This document shows positions 25,201 to 34,299 of a stretch of DNA of 64,000 bases, piece by piece. Source of the DNA: Stigmatella ashevillena (GTDB lineage Bacteria; Myxococcota; Myxococcia; Myxococcales; Myxococcaceae); NCBI RefSeq assembly GCF_028368975.1, contig NZ_JAQNDM010000002.1:4086425-4150424 (forward strand), read 5' to 3'. Numbering within the stretch: the stretch's first letter is position 1; the number at the start of each line of letters is the position of its first letter. Made by a program: the position numbers and the translations under genes. The notes beneath the pieces are model-generated. The model was not told where the DNA came from and did not search any database. It saw only the letters and a program-made list of their open reading frames with translations.

Positions 25201-26439
25201 TCAGGCCCTACCTGCGGCCTGCCTCCCTCGGCGCGACAACGCATCGATGGATGCGGCCACGAGCAGAACGGCCCCCGTTACCATGAACTTCACGGACGAG
25301 GACAGGGCCAACAAATCCATTCCGTTGGAGATGGAGCCGATAACAAGGGCGCCCAGCAGCGCGGACCAGGCGGACCCCCGGCCTCCGAAGAGGCTGGTGC
25401 CACCGATGACCGCCGCCGCGATGGCGTTGAGCAGCACGTCGCCGCTGCCCGAGGACTGGTTCACCGCCAGCAGACGCGAGGCCGCGAGGATGCCGCCCGC
25501 GGCGGCCATGGTGGAGGCCAGCGTGAAGATGGTCACCCGGACGCGGTCCACCCGGATGCCCGCCCGCCGCGCCGCCTCGGCGTTGCCACCCACCGCGAAG
25601 GTGTGGCGGCCAAAGCGCGTGTGGCGGATGAGCAGCTCCAGCACCAGCACCACGCCGCCGAAAATGAGCGCCGCCAGCGGCAGGCCCCGGTCCTGGGTAA
25701 ACACGGCGACGGCGGCCACCAGCGCGCCATGCGTGAACACCATGCGCACCACGGTGGAGCGCAGCGGCACCAGCGGCAGCCCCGCCGCCTCGCGCCGGCG
25801 GCGCTCGACGAAAACGGTGGCCACGTGGACCACGACGATCAGCGCCACCACCATCCAGGCGATGACCGGCTCGAAGAAGGTGCCCGCCAGCCCGATGATG
25901 AACGGATCATTCAGGTTCACCGTGCCGGTGTTCCCCAGCACGAACAGCTGCGCGCCCTGCCACCCGAGCAGACCCGCCAGCGTTATCACGAAAGGCGGCA
26001 CGCGAAAGCGCGTCATCCACATGCCGTGAAACGCGCCGATCGCCGCGCCCGTGGCCAGCCCCGCCAGCAGCGAGGGCACCGCGCCGTAGCCCATCTTCAC
26101 GTTCAGCAGGGCCATCACCGCGGCGGACAAGCCGCTGACCGCGCCCGCCGACAAATCAATGTCTCCCAGGAGCAACACCAGCACGATGCCCGCGGAGATC
26201 GTCCCCATGGCGGTGATCTGCAACATGAGGTTGGTGAGGTTCACCGCCGACAGGAACCGATCATTGGCGATGTAGAAGATGAGCCAGATGACGCACAGGC
26301 CGATGATGACCGGCAGGCTGCCCAGCTCACCCTGCGACAGGCGGCGGAGAAATCCCTGCCAGGCGCCCTTCAAGCCCGGAGCGTCCTGAATCAACCGGGG
26401 GTCTACTGCCATGGCCTGCTGTGTGCTGGGCGCGCTCAT
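25201..26439 (-). CDS. Sugar ABC transporter permease, XylH-like
   Basis: A 412-residue CUT2-family permease with about ten TM helices. Family segments include TAMGTISAGIVLVLLLGDIDLS (core LVLLLGDIDLSAGAVSG), the EAARRAGIRVDRVR cytoplasmic coupling loop and the IGGTSLFGGRGS loop. It carries a longer N-terminal cytoplasmic part than ribose-type permeases, as XylH does. The start overlaps the ATPase gene by ATGA. It works with the ATPase and binding protein encoded upstream. Confidence 0.9.
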   Translation of the reverse strand: MSAPSTQQAMAVDPRLIQDAPGLKGAWQGFLRRLSQGELGSLPVIIGLCVIWLIFYIANDRFLSAVNLTNLMLQITAMGTISAGIVLVLLLGDIDLSAGAVSGLSAAVMALLNVKMGYGAVPSLLAGLATGAAIGAFHGMWMTRFRVPPFVITLAGLLGWQGAQLFVLGNTGTVNLNDPFIIGLAGTFFEPVIAWMVVALIVVVHVATVFVERRRREAAGLPLVPLRSTVVRMVFTHGALVAAVAVFTQDRGLPLAALIFGGVVLVLELLIRHTRFGRHTFAVGGNAEAARRAGIRVDRVRVTIFTLASTMAAAGGILAASRLLAVNQSSGSGDVLLNAIAAAVIGGTSLFGGRGSAWSALLGALVIGSISNGMDLLALSSSVKFMVTGAVLLVAASIDALSRRGRQAAGRA

Positions 26440-27224
26440 GCTCCCTCCATCTTCAAAGTCTCGGTCACCTCGGTCTTCTTGGCGCCCGTGATGGCGGAGA
26501 CCACCTCCACCTCCTTGGCATCCTTGACGTCGAACGTGGCCACCCGCTTGCCCAGCCGCATCACGACGATGCGGTCGGCCACGGAGAACACGTCCATCAG
26601 GTTATGGCTGATGACGACCACCGCCAGCCCCTGCTCGCGCAACCGACGGATGAGGTCCAACACCTGCCGCGTCTGGGCCACGCCGAGCGCCGCCGTGGGC
26701 TCATCCAGGAGCACCATCTTCGGCTCGCCCATCATCGCCCGCGCCACCGCGATGGACTGGCGCTGGCCACCGGACAGCGCCGCCACCTGCGTCCGCACGC
26801 TGGGGATGCTCACCGACAGCCGCTGGAGCAGGGCCGTGGCCTGCTGCTCCATGGCCGTCTCATCCAACCAGCCCACGGCCTTGCTGGCGCCCGCCGAGCG
26901 CTGCTCGCGCCCGAGGAACAGGTTGCCCACCACGTCCAGGTTATCGCACAGCGCGAGGTCCTGATACACGGTGGCGATCCCCAGCGCCGAGGCCACCTTC
27001 GGCCCCGACAAGGAGACCTTCCTGCCCTCGAAGAGGGTGTCTCCCTCATCAATGGGGATGATCCCAGAGATGATCTTGATCAAGGTCGACTTCCCGGCGC
27101 CGTTGTCACCACACAGGGCGACCACCTCACCGGCCTTTACCTCGAAGTCCACCTTGGTCAGCGCCTGGACGGCTCCGAAGCGCTTGGAGACTCCCTTCAA
27201 CGCAAACAACGCATTCGCGGACAT
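26436..27224 (-). CDS. Sugar ABC transporter ATPase, single-domain
   Basis: A 262-residue ATPase with Walker A CGDNGAGKST, signature LSGGQRQSIAVARAM, Walker B MVLLDEPTAALGV and H-loop ISHNL. Classical CUT2 ATPases (XylG, RbsA, MglA) are about 500 residues with two fused domains; this one has only one and presumably acts as a homodimer. The order (binding protein, ATPase, permease, oxidoreductase) and the overlap with the permease show it is complete rather than truncated. The ribosome binding site GGGAAG precedes the ATG. Confidence 0.9.
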   Translation of the reverse strand: MSANALFALKGVSKRFGAVQALTKVDFEVKAGEVVALCGDNGAGKSTLIKIISGIIPIDEGDTLFEGRKVSLSGPKVASALGIATVYQDLALCDNLDVVGNLFLGREQRSAGASKAVGWLDETAMEQQATALLQRLSVSIPSVRTQVAALSGGQRQSIAVARAMMGEPKMVLLDEPTAALGVAQTRQVLDLIRRLREQGLAVVVISHNLMDVFSVADRIVVMRLGKRVATFDVKDAKEVEVVSAITGAKKTEVTETLKMEGA

Positions 27225-27242
27225 CGCTTCCCTTTCCCTACC

Positions 27243-28370
27243 CTACTGAATCTGAGCCGACGCGCAGGCGTCCTTGTACGAGCCCGCGCAGAGCTCCTCG
27301 GCCTTCCAGAAGCCGTCCGCCACGATGGTGGACTTCACGTTCTCCTTGGTCACGGAGACGGGCGGCAGCAGGATGGACGGGACGTCCTTCTGGCCGTTGT
27401 TCACCTTGGCGTTGACCTTGCCCTCGGGCACCTGGCCGCGCAGCAGCGCCACGGCCAGCTCGGCGGCGGCCTCGGCCTCCGGCTTGATGGCCTTGTAGAC
27501 GGTCATGTACTGCTCGCCCACCAGCACGCGCTGGATGCCAGCCAGCTCCGCGTCCTGCCCGGTGACGGGGGGCAGCGGGTTGACGCCGGCCGCCTTCATC
27601 GCCGCGATGGCCCCGCCGGCGGTGCCGTCATTGGCCGCGTACACGCCGACGATCTTGTCCTTGCCCAGCGAGGTGACGGCCTGCTCCATCTGCTGCTGAG
27701 CCTTGTCCGGGCTCCAGTCCGGGGTGTCGTACTCGGCGCCCACCACCAGCCCGCTGCCATCGAGGATGCTGTGCGCGCCAGCCTTGAAGAGCTTCGCGTT
27801 GTTGTCCGTGGGCGCGCCGTTGATGATGACGATGGTGCCCTTGTCCTTGCCGTCCGCCTTGAGCTTGTCGAGCAGCGCCTGGCCCTGGAGCTTGCCGACC
27901 TTCTCGTTGTCGAACGAGATGTAGTAGTCGACGTCCGAGTTGGTGATGAGCCGGTCGTAGCTGATGACGGGCACCTTGGACTGACGGGCGCGGGCCACCA
28001 TGGCCGCGGCGGACGCCGAGTCCACCGGGTCCAGCACCAGCACCTGGGCGCCGTTGGTCAGCGCCGCCTCGGTCTGGCTTTGCTGCTTGGAGGCGTCCTG
28101 GTCGGCGTTGCTATAGATGACCTCGCAGTCCGGGCACAGCTCCTTCACCTTGCGCTCGAAGTGCGGCCGGTCGTGGGACTCGTAGCGGGACGTCTTCGAC
28201 TCGGGCAGCAGCAGGGCAATCTTACCGCCCGAGCGCTTCTCCGTAGGAGCCGGCGTGCCACCTCCCGCCGCTGCTTCTTTGTTCTCGCGTTTGCAAGCCG
28301 AAACCAAGACCACCATTGCCGCCAACACCACCGTGGCGCCCACGCGGGACATCGAAGAGCGAGTTTCCAC
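27243..28370 (-). CDS. Sugar-binding lipoprotein, XylF-like
   Basis: A 375-residue periplasmic binding protein with a lipobox (VLVSAC, Cys26). The GTG start is supported by GGAGG five bases upstream. The body follows the xylose-binding protein XylF closely: DRLITNSDVDYYISFDNEKVG, NGAPTDNNAKLF, ANDGTAGGAIAAMKAAG and GQDAELAGIQRVL (cores). It captures a pentose or similar sugar for the permease/ATPase encoded downstream, and is the first gene of the operon. Its cytosolic catabolic partners beyond the oxidoreductase are not nearby. Confidence 0.92.
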   Translation of the reverse strand: METRSSMSRVGATVVLAAMVVLVSACKRENKEAAAGGGTPAPTEKRSGGKIALLLPESKTSRYESHDRPHFERKVKELCPDCEVIYSNADQDASKQQSQTEAALTNGAQVLVLDPVDSASAAAMVARARQSKVPVISYDRLITNSDVDYYISFDNEKVGKLQGQALLDKLKADGKDKGTIVIINGAPTDNNAKLFKAGAHSILDGSGLVVGAEYDTPDWSPDKAQQQMEQAVTSLGKDKIVGVYAANDGTAGGAIAAMKAAGVNPLPPVTGQDAELAGIQRVLVGEQYMTVYKAIKPEAEAAAELAVALLRGQVPEGKVNAKVNNGQKDVPSILLPPVSVTKENVKSTIVADGFWKAEELCAGSYKDACASAQIQ

Positions 28371-28577
28371 TCGTGCCTCCCTCTAAAGAAATAAGAGCTT
28401 GGGAAAGTGCTACCAAACCGGCGCGCATACTGTCGTCAGGCGTGACCCGCCGCAAGACTTTACCCCTCCCGAAAGGGCTGATGCATTGCGTCACCCTCTG
28501 GGAAATGGCCTCCCAATGCCTGTATCCGTTGCCCAACAGATGGCGGCTGCCCCTGGGGCCTATACTCCGCGCCTCGC

Positions 28578-29957
28578 ATGAAGACGGACAACCTCAGGCA
28601 GCAACTGCGGCGCACGCTGCGGCGGGACTTGTGGATCACCATCGTTCCCACCCTGCTCATCATCGGCATCGCGTTCGCCGTCACGCTCTACTTCGTCAAA
28701 CCCGCCCCCCCGAAGACGCTGGTGCTCGCCATGGCCCAGGACGAGGGCGGCTTCAGCTACTTCGCGCGGCGCTACCAGAAGGTCCTCGCGCAGCACGGCG
28801 TCACCCTGGAGCTGCGTCCCACCAAGGGTTCGGTCACCAGCATCCAGCTGCTGACCGAGGCCACCTCCGGGGTGGACGTCGCCTTCGTGCAGAGCGGCGC
28901 CGTGGGGGAGGTGAAAGACTCGAATGTCGTCTCCCTGGGCAGCCTCTCCTATGTGCCCTTGTGGGTCTTCTACCGGGGAGAGCCGCTTGAGGACGTGCGG
29001 GGCCTCAAGGGCCGGCGCATCGCGGTCGGGGATGCCGAGAGCGGAACGCGCGCCCTCGCCCTCACCCTGCTGAAGGCCAATGGCGCGGACCAGGCCCCCA
29101 CGGAGCTGCTGCCCCTGGGGCGCGATGCGTCCATCGAGCAGCTCAAGAAGGGCGAGGTGGACGCGGTGGTCCTCGTCGCCCCAGCGGAATCACCGGCGAT
29201 CCAGAAGCTCACCGCCGTCCCCGGCGTGCGGCTGATGAGCTTCACCCGCGCGGAGGCCTACACGCGCCGGTACACCTACCTGTCGAAGCTCGTGCTGCCC
29301 CGGGGGGTGTTTGACCTGGCCGCGGACATCCCCGCGCACGACGTGGTGCTGCTCGCGCCGACGGCGAACCTCGTGGCGCGCGACACGCTGCACCCGGCCC
29401 TGGCCTACCTGCTCCTGCGCGCGGCGAGCGAGGTGCACGGCAGCGCGGGGATGCTCGACCGCACCGGCGAGTTTCCGGCCCCGCTCGAGGCGGGCTTTCC
29501 CCTGAGCAGCGAGGCGAGCCGCTACTACGAGGCCGGTGTCCCCCTGCTCCAGCGCTACCTGCCGTTCTGGGCCGCCAACCTGGTGGACCGGCTCTGGGTC
29601 ATGCTCGTGCCCATCCTCGCCGTCGTCATTCCCCTGGGCCGGGCTGTCCCGGCGATCTACCTGTGGCGCGTCCGCTCGCGCATCTTCCGCTGGTACGCAC
29701 GGCTGAAGGAGATCGAAATCCAGCTCGACGAGAAGCCGGGGCGGCACCAGCTCGAGGACATGCTGCGGCGGCTGGAAGAGGCCGAGCGCGCCGTGAATCA
29801 AATCCCCGTCCCCCTGGCGTATGCCGAGAACCTCTACTTCTTCCGCGAGCACATCGACGTCGTGCGGCGGCGGCTCGCCCGGGGGCTGGCGGAAACCCCG
29901 GAGGACGGGGCCCCCCACCCGGAGGCCCCGGTGCCCAGCCCCCAAGGGGCCGGCTGA
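28578..29957 (+). CDS. TAXI-type solute-binding protein, membrane-anchored at both ends
   Basis: A 459-residue protein. One TM helix (about 19-40) anchors a TAXI/TRAP-type binding domain (45-320) containing RPTKGSVTSIQLL, VDVAFVQSGAVG, LKGRRIAVGDAESGTRALA and EVDAVVLVAPAES. A second TM helix (about 333-353, VDRLWVMLVPILAVVIPLG) is followed by a cytoplasmic coiled coil (370-440). Ordinary TAXI proteins are soluble partners of TRAP transporters; here no TRAP membrane subunits are encoded nearby and the architecture suggests a receptor or sensor. It is divergent from the sugar operon across a 207-bp gap. Confidence 0.8.
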   Translation: MKTDNLRQQLRRTLRRDLWITIVPTLLIIGIAFAVTLYFVKPAPPKTLVLAMAQDEGGFSYFARRYQKVLAQHGVTLELRPTKGSVTSIQLLTEATSGVDVAFVQSGAVGEVKDSNVVSLGSLSYVPLWVFYRGEPLEDVRGLKGRRIAVGDAESGTRALALTLLKANGADQAPTELLPLGRDASIEQLKKGEVDAVVLVAPAESPAIQKLTAVPGVRLMSFTRAEAYTRRYTYLSKLVLPRGVFDLAADIPAHDVVLLAPTANLVARDTLHPALAYLLLRAASEVHGSAGMLDRTGEFPAPLEAGFPLSSEASRYYEAGVPLLQRYLPFWAANLVDRLWVMLVPILAVVIPLGRAVPAIYLWRVRSRIFRWYARLKEIEIQLDEKPGRHQLEDMLRRLEEAERAVNQIPVPLAYAENLYFFREHIDVVRRRLARGLAETPEDGAPHPEAPVPSPQGAG

Positions 29958-29975
29958 GCCCCCGGGCGCCCAGGC

Positions 29976-30905
29976 TCAGCGCGAGGCGGGACCAAACGCC
30001 TCGCGGTAGCTTCCGAACTCGATGTCCTTCAGCAGCGAGGTGTGCCGGGGGCTCCAGCCGAGCTTCTTGCCCTCGGTGGCGCGCACCCGGCTGTTGGAGG
30101 CCAGCCCGTACCGGGCCGTCTCCTCGCTGATGGCCTGAATGGCCTCTGGCAACTCCCAGCGGAAGGTCCGTCCCTCCCACCCCTCCATGCGGCTGATGGC
30201 GGCGGCGATGTCCTTGAGCGCCGCCTCTCCGTTCTCCGCGAAGAAGAAGCTGCCGGGCGGCGCCTTCTCGATGACGAGCAGGTAGAGCTCGGTCAGATCC
30301 TCGATGTGGACGTTCGACCAGACGTTGAGCCCGGGGCCGATGTGCACCCCGGCCTTGCGGCGCAAGGACTCGCGGATGAGGAGGGGCACCTGGGCGGAGT
30401 CCCGCTTGGCACCCAAGCCATTGCCATAAATCATGGTGGGGCAGACCACGATGCTCCGGATGCCCTCGCGCGCCGAGTCCCGCACGAGCCGGTCAATGGC
30501 GACACGGGCCACCTTCTGGGGCACCGGGGTGAAGGGCGTGGTGTCCTCGAAGACGCGCTCCGAAGGCTCCCCCGTCCCCTCGTCCGCCACGATGGAGGAG
30601 CCACTGGTGTGCACGAGCGTCTTGTTCGTCCCCTTCAGCGCGCCCACGAGCGCCTCGATCGCGCCCCGGTGGTCCGAGTCCGCGGCGTTGACGGTGACAT
30701 CCGCCTCGCGCGCGAGCCGTCCCAGCAGGGCGCTGTCGTCCAGCCCTCCCACCACCGTTTCGACGCCCAGGGCGGAGATGCGCGCAGCGTCCGCCTGGTT
30801 CCGCACCACCCCCACCACCGCGTACCCCTGGCGGCGCAACCCCTCCGCGATGGACCCGCCGATGTAGCCCGTTACCCCTGTCACGAACGCGCGCTTCATG
30901 GTCAT
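29976..30905 (-). CDS. NAD-dependent epimerase/dehydratase (atypical SDR)
   Basis: A 309-residue extended/atypical SDR beginning MTMKRAFVTGVTGYIGGS, with the nucleotide-binding TGxxGxxG motif at residues 10-17, NAADSDHRGAIEALV, VHTSGSSIV and the VVCPTMIYGNG segment typical of NAD(P)-binding epimerase-like proteins. The ATG has AAGGA four bases upstream; a second ATG two codons on is possible. It is divergent from a lysR gene over 98 bases, the usual arrangement for LysR-controlled redox genes. Substrate unknown. Confidence 0.85.
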   Translation of the reverse strand: MTMKRAFVTGVTGYIGGSIAEGLRRQGYAVVGVVRNQADAARISALGVETVVGGLDDSALLGRLAREADVTVNAADSDHRGAIEALVGALKGTNKTLVHTSGSSIVADEGTGEPSERVFEDTTPFTPVPQKVARVAIDRLVRDSAREGIRSIVVCPTMIYGNGLGAKRDSAQVPLLIRESLRRKAGVHIGPGLNVWSNVHIEDLTELYLLVIEKAPPGSFFFAENGEAALKDIAAAISRMEGWEGRTFRWELPEAIQAISEETARYGLASNSRVRATEGKKLGWSPRHTSLLKDIEFGSYREAFGPASR

Positions 30906-30941
30906 GCCGTCCTTGGTTGAAAACCCACCCCCACCATGGCC

Positions 30942-30978
30942 TGTGCCCTGGGAGCATGGTAGGGCCCTGGGGGGCACA
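30942..30978. promoter_or_regulatory. Candidate LysR-type operator in divergent gap
   Basis: A 7-bp inverted repeat TGTGCCC (30942-30948) / GGGCACA (30972-30978) lies in the 98-bp gap between the epimerase and lysR genes. Such spaced repeats can be the recognition site of a LysR tetramer that controls both promoters. Evidence is positional and the arms are GC-rich. Confidence 0.3.
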
Positions 30979-31003
30979 TGGGTTGTGCCGTGGAGGCAAA
31001 GCC

Positions 31004-31924
31004 TTGGACCTGTGGCCCTCTCTCCAGTCCTTCCTCCAGAGCGTGCGCGCCGGGAGCTTCAGCGCCGCGGCCCGGGACGCGGGCACCACCCCCTCCGCCT
31101 TCAGCAAGAAGGTCGCGCGGCTCGAGGCCCACCTCGGCGTCCGGCTCCTCCTCCGGGGCGCCAAGGGCCTGGAGCTCACCCCCGAGGGCCAAGAGCTCTT
31201 CCAGCGGGTGGATCGCGCCTTCGAGGACGTCGAGGATGCGTGCATGCAGGTCACCCGCGCGACCGAACCCCGGGGGCTGGTGCGGGTGAGCGCGGCCATG
31301 GACACGGGGCGGGACTGGCTGATTCCCCGCATCGCCCGGTTCGCCCGTGCCCATCCGCACGTGGCGTTGGAGGTGAGCCTGAGCGACCGCTTCGTGGACC
31401 TGCTGGCCGAGCGCTTCGATGTCGCGCTCCGGGTGGGCGAGTTCGACGATGGGCGGCTCATGCGCCGGCGGCTCGGACGCATGCGCCGTTGCTTCTGCGC
31501 CTCTCCCGCATACCTGCGCGCCCGGGGCGTCCCCCGCCGGCACGAGGAGCTCGCCGGGCATGTGAAGCTGGCCTACCTGCGGGGCACCCAGAGAGATCCC
31601 TGGGAGCTGCCCTCTGGAGGACGGATCCACCCGGAGGGCCCCTTCGCTTCCGACAACAACGCGGGCCTTCTCCAGTTGGTCCGGGCCGGGCTGGGGGTGG
31701 CGTGGCTGCCGGAGCTCACCATCGCGGAGGACGTCCAGCGGGGAACCCTGAAAGTGCTCGTGGAGCATCCGCCGGATCCTGGAATGCCCATCTCACTGGC
31801 CTTCCCGCAGGGCCGACTGCTCGCCCCACGGGTCCGGGCCTTCCTGGACTTCTTCGCCGAGGAGGCGCGCACCTCGCTGCACCCCTCGTCCCCTGCGGCG
31901 CCTAGTCCACGCGAGAGGCGCTGA
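31004..31924 (+). CDS. LysR family transcriptional regulator
   Basis: A 306-residue LysR regulator. I place the start at a TTG giving (M)DLWPSLQSFLQSVRAGSFSAAA, because GGAGG lies seven bases upstream and it matches the usual LysR N-terminus; an ATG 29 codons earlier would add unrelated sequence. The HTH is residues 17-60 (SFSAAARDAGTTPSAFSKKVARLE region) and the ligand-binding domain follows (VRVSAAMDTGRDWLIPRI, FDVALRVGEFDD). It likely regulates the divergent epimerase gene. Its end overlaps the convergent orphan gene by 23 bases. Confidence 0.9.
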   Translation: MDLWPSLQSFLQSVRAGSFSAAARDAGTTPSAFSKKVARLEAHLGVRLLLRGAKGLELTPEGQELFQRVDRAFEDVEDACMQVTRATEPRGLVRVSAAMDTGRDWLIPRIARFARAHPHVALEVSLSDRFVDLLAERFDVALRVGEFDDGRLMRRRLGRMRRCFCASPAYLRARGVPRRHEELAGHVKLAYLRGTQRDPWELPSGGRIHPEGPFASDNNAGLLQLVRAGLGVAWLPELTIAEDVQRGTLKVLVEHPPDPGMPISLAFPQGRLLAPRVRAFLDFFAEEARTSLHPSSPAAPSPRERR

Positions 31925-34202
31925 AGATGCGCTGCGCCTTCTGGTCACCGGAGGCAGGCACCACCGAGAACGTGCGCTCCACGGCTTGCAGTCCCTGAGA
32001 CGTCTTGGGCGCCAGCTCGAGCAGCAGGGCGCCGAAAGCCTTCAGGTGGAAGGACAGCCGCCAGAACTCCTCGAGTTCGTCGAAGGTCTTCTCGAGGACG
32101 CTGGGGTCGCGTCCCTGCATGAGGGCATCGCGAAGCAGGGCCATGCCCGCCACCATGCGCTGCCACCGCACATAAGTGCCCCCATACGACGAGCCGATGT
32201 CCGCGTGCCGCGCGTTCTTGTCGAGCACGTCGGCGAAGGTGTTGGGCTGCGCGATGCCTTTGCCTTCCCAGTAGGCCACCTCTCCCGCCGTCCCCTTCGC
32301 AATGGGATGCCGCTTGAGCCAGTCGGCGGCTTGCGCGGCGGCCGACGCAGGCGTCCAGCCCTTCGCCTTGGCCAGCAGGTAGGCCTTCCACACGGGGGCA
32401 TAGAGCTCCTGGCGGAACTCGGGGTCCACACGCGCCCGGCTGGTGTTCCAGGGCATGACACGGCCCAGGGCCCGAGCGAACGGATCCACATCCCCCGCAG
32501 CCACCCGCGGGATGAGCTCGCGCATCAGGGCATCCGGGAACTTGAGCTCCAGCCGCAGCTCCACCTCCTGGCCCTGGATCGTCGCCTGGATGTCCTTGAA
32601 GACCGTCTCCTCGTCGGCGTCATCGAAGACACGCCAGGTGATGGCTTCATCCAGCGCCTGGCGCAGCTCGTCGGACGAGGGCTTCCCCGAGCGGGCGATC
32701 TGGAAGTACAGCCCATACTGGAAGTCCTGGACCGTGGGCTGGATGCGGAACGCCTCCATGTCGCACTTGAAGTCGATGGACCAGCGGCCCTTGGTCCCGA
32801 AGAGACTTCCCTCGTAGCCGCGCACCCCCAGGAAGGCGATGCGCTGCGGACCGTGGATCGTATCGGGCGAGCCGTACTGCACCACGCGCTGGAGCTTCTT
32901 CTGGTCCCGGCTCTGGAGCTGCCACTTCGAGAAGCCCAGGGTGAAGCCCCACGCCTCCCGCCGTGTCTCCGAGTCCTGGTGGAAGTAGCTGCGCAGGGCA
33001 CCCCGCTCCACCTTCTTCAGCACATCCGACATCTTCCCGAGGATGAGCAGGGAGTGGAGCTGGCGCACCTGGGCGTCCGGCAGCTCCATGCGCAGCAGCG
33101 TCTGCTGCTCGGACAGGCGGGAGTACTCGTACTGGAAGCCCACCGTGAGCTTCTCCGAGGCCATCTGCGTAATGACTGCCCGGGCCTTGGCCTTGCGGTC
33201 CTCCCACGCCTGCTTGATGGCGGACGCGTCGGTCTCGTACTCCTCCATCCCGAGCCGGTCCAACACCCAGCGAAGCAGGTCCTTCTCCGTGTCGTTGAGG
33301 TTCAGGGGTTGAGAGGCCAGCTTGTCCACCAGCTTCTCGAACTGGGCCATGCCGGGCGCGCCGACGAGCGCGTCCACCACCGCCCCGAACACCTCCGGGT
33401 TCGCCGCCTCCACCGTGACGCCCACGTCGGCGGCCAACCGGGCCTCGCGGGCGGCGCCCTTCTGCACGGAGATGACCAGGAACCCCTCCTTCTCGCGCGA
33501 GAAGGTGAGGAGGAAGTCGTCCGTGACGGTGACGGAGCCTGTCACCGAGGCCCCCGCGGACGTCTTGAGGCTCAGGAGCGTCCCCGCGGGCAGCAGGCGG
33601 CTCAGGGCGCTGAGCTGGCTGGTGAAGACGTCGGACCACTTCAACGACATCGACGTCTCCATCCGGAGCCGGGCCTGGAACGCCAGGGCCTCCCGCGGCC
33701 GGAGCTTCAGCACGTGGTCGGTGACGAACGGCAGCCGCAAGTCCTTGGCATCCGCCAGGACGGCCTCCCGGGCCTTCCGGTCGGGCGGGTGCAAGCGGTA
33801 GTCGGCCACGAGCACGGACACATCGCCGCCCACGCCAATGGACAGGAAGGGCATGCTCGTGCCGGCCTGCGCCTTGACGCGGGTGCGCGCGGCGTACTTC
33901 AGCCACGTCTCGTCCGGGCCCAGCACGAGCGGAGGGCTCAGCCGGGAGACGTCCTCCTGCTCCTTCGAGACGGCCTCGCCGATGACGCCGTCCGCGTCCA
34001 CGTCCCCGGGCGCGTTGAAGGCCTCGATGGCGACCTCCACGCCCGCGTCGAGCACGAACGCGAGCCCCTCGAACCCCAGGTTGATGGGCTGCTCCACCCG
34101 GGCCGCGGCGAGGTTGAGGCGGATCTGCGAGTCCTTGAGCTGTGCGTCCGCGACGAGAACCTTCAGCTCATCCAGCTTGGCCAGCTTCCACTCGAAAGGC
34201 AC
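31902..34202 (-). CDS. Uncharacterised 766-residue protein
   Basis: I do not recognise this protein. The GTG giving (M)PFEWKLAKLDELKVLVADAQ has GAGG six bases upstream. There is no signal peptide or TM helix. The N-terminal half (about 1-290) is beta-rich and alternating (GVEVAIEAFNAPGDVDADG, LSIGVGGDVSVLVADYRL, LLSLKTSAGASVTGSVTV), followed by helical stretches, another beta-rich part (FTLGFSKWQLQSRDQKKLQ) and a helical C-terminus ending in WQRMVAGMALLRDALMQ (cores). Codon use is normal for the genome. It stands alone between lysR and the glucokinase gene. The repeated beta character suggests a large cytosolic or contact-dependent effector-like protein, but this is a guess. Confidence 0.6.
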   Translation of the reverse strand: MPFEWKLAKLDELKVLVADAQLKDSQIRLNLAAARVEQPINLGFEGLAFVLDAGVEVAIEAFNAPGDVDADGVIGEAVSKEQEDVSRLSPPLVLGPDETWLKYAARTRVKAQAGTSMPFLSIGVGGDVSVLVADYRLHPPDRKAREAVLADAKDLRLPFVTDHVLKLRPREALAFQARLRMETSMSLKWSDVFTSQLSALSRLLPAGTLLSLKTSAGASVTGSVTVTDDFLLTFSREKEGFLVISVQKGAAREARLAADVGVTVEAANPEVFGAVVDALVGAPGMAQFEKLVDKLASQPLNLNDTEKDLLRWVLDRLGMEEYETDASAIKQAWEDRKAKARAVITQMASEKLTVGFQYEYSRLSEQQTLLRMELPDAQVRQLHSLLILGKMSDVLKKVERGALRSYFHQDSETRREAWGFTLGFSKWQLQSRDQKKLQRVVQYGSPDTIHGPQRIAFLGVRGYEGSLFGTKGRWSIDFKCDMEAFRIQPTVQDFQYGLYFQIARSGKPSSDELRQALDEAITWRVFDDADEETVFKDIQATIQGQEVELRLELKFPDALMRELIPRVAAGDVDPFARALGRVMPWNTSRARVDPEFRQELYAPVWKAYLLAKAKGWTPASAAAQAADWLKRHPIAKGTAGEVAYWEGKGIAQPNTFADVLDKNARHADIGSSYGGTYVRWQRMVAGMALLRDALMQGRDPSVLEKTFDELEEFWRLSFHLKAFGALLLELAPKTSQGLQAVERTFSVVPASGDQKAQRIFSASRVD

Positions 34203-34299
34203 GGGAGACCTCGGGTCGTGAGGGCATCGTAAGAACAACGGCGGCCCGTCCAGTGTACCGGACAGGCCCCACCCGCGTCTGGCCTCCCGAGAGCCCGCG

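Noticed and set aside
31902-34202. Polymorphic toxin of the Rhs or CDI type.
   Set aside because: No RHS/YD repeats, no secretion signal, no PAAR or VgrG neighbour and no immunity-like gene beside it.
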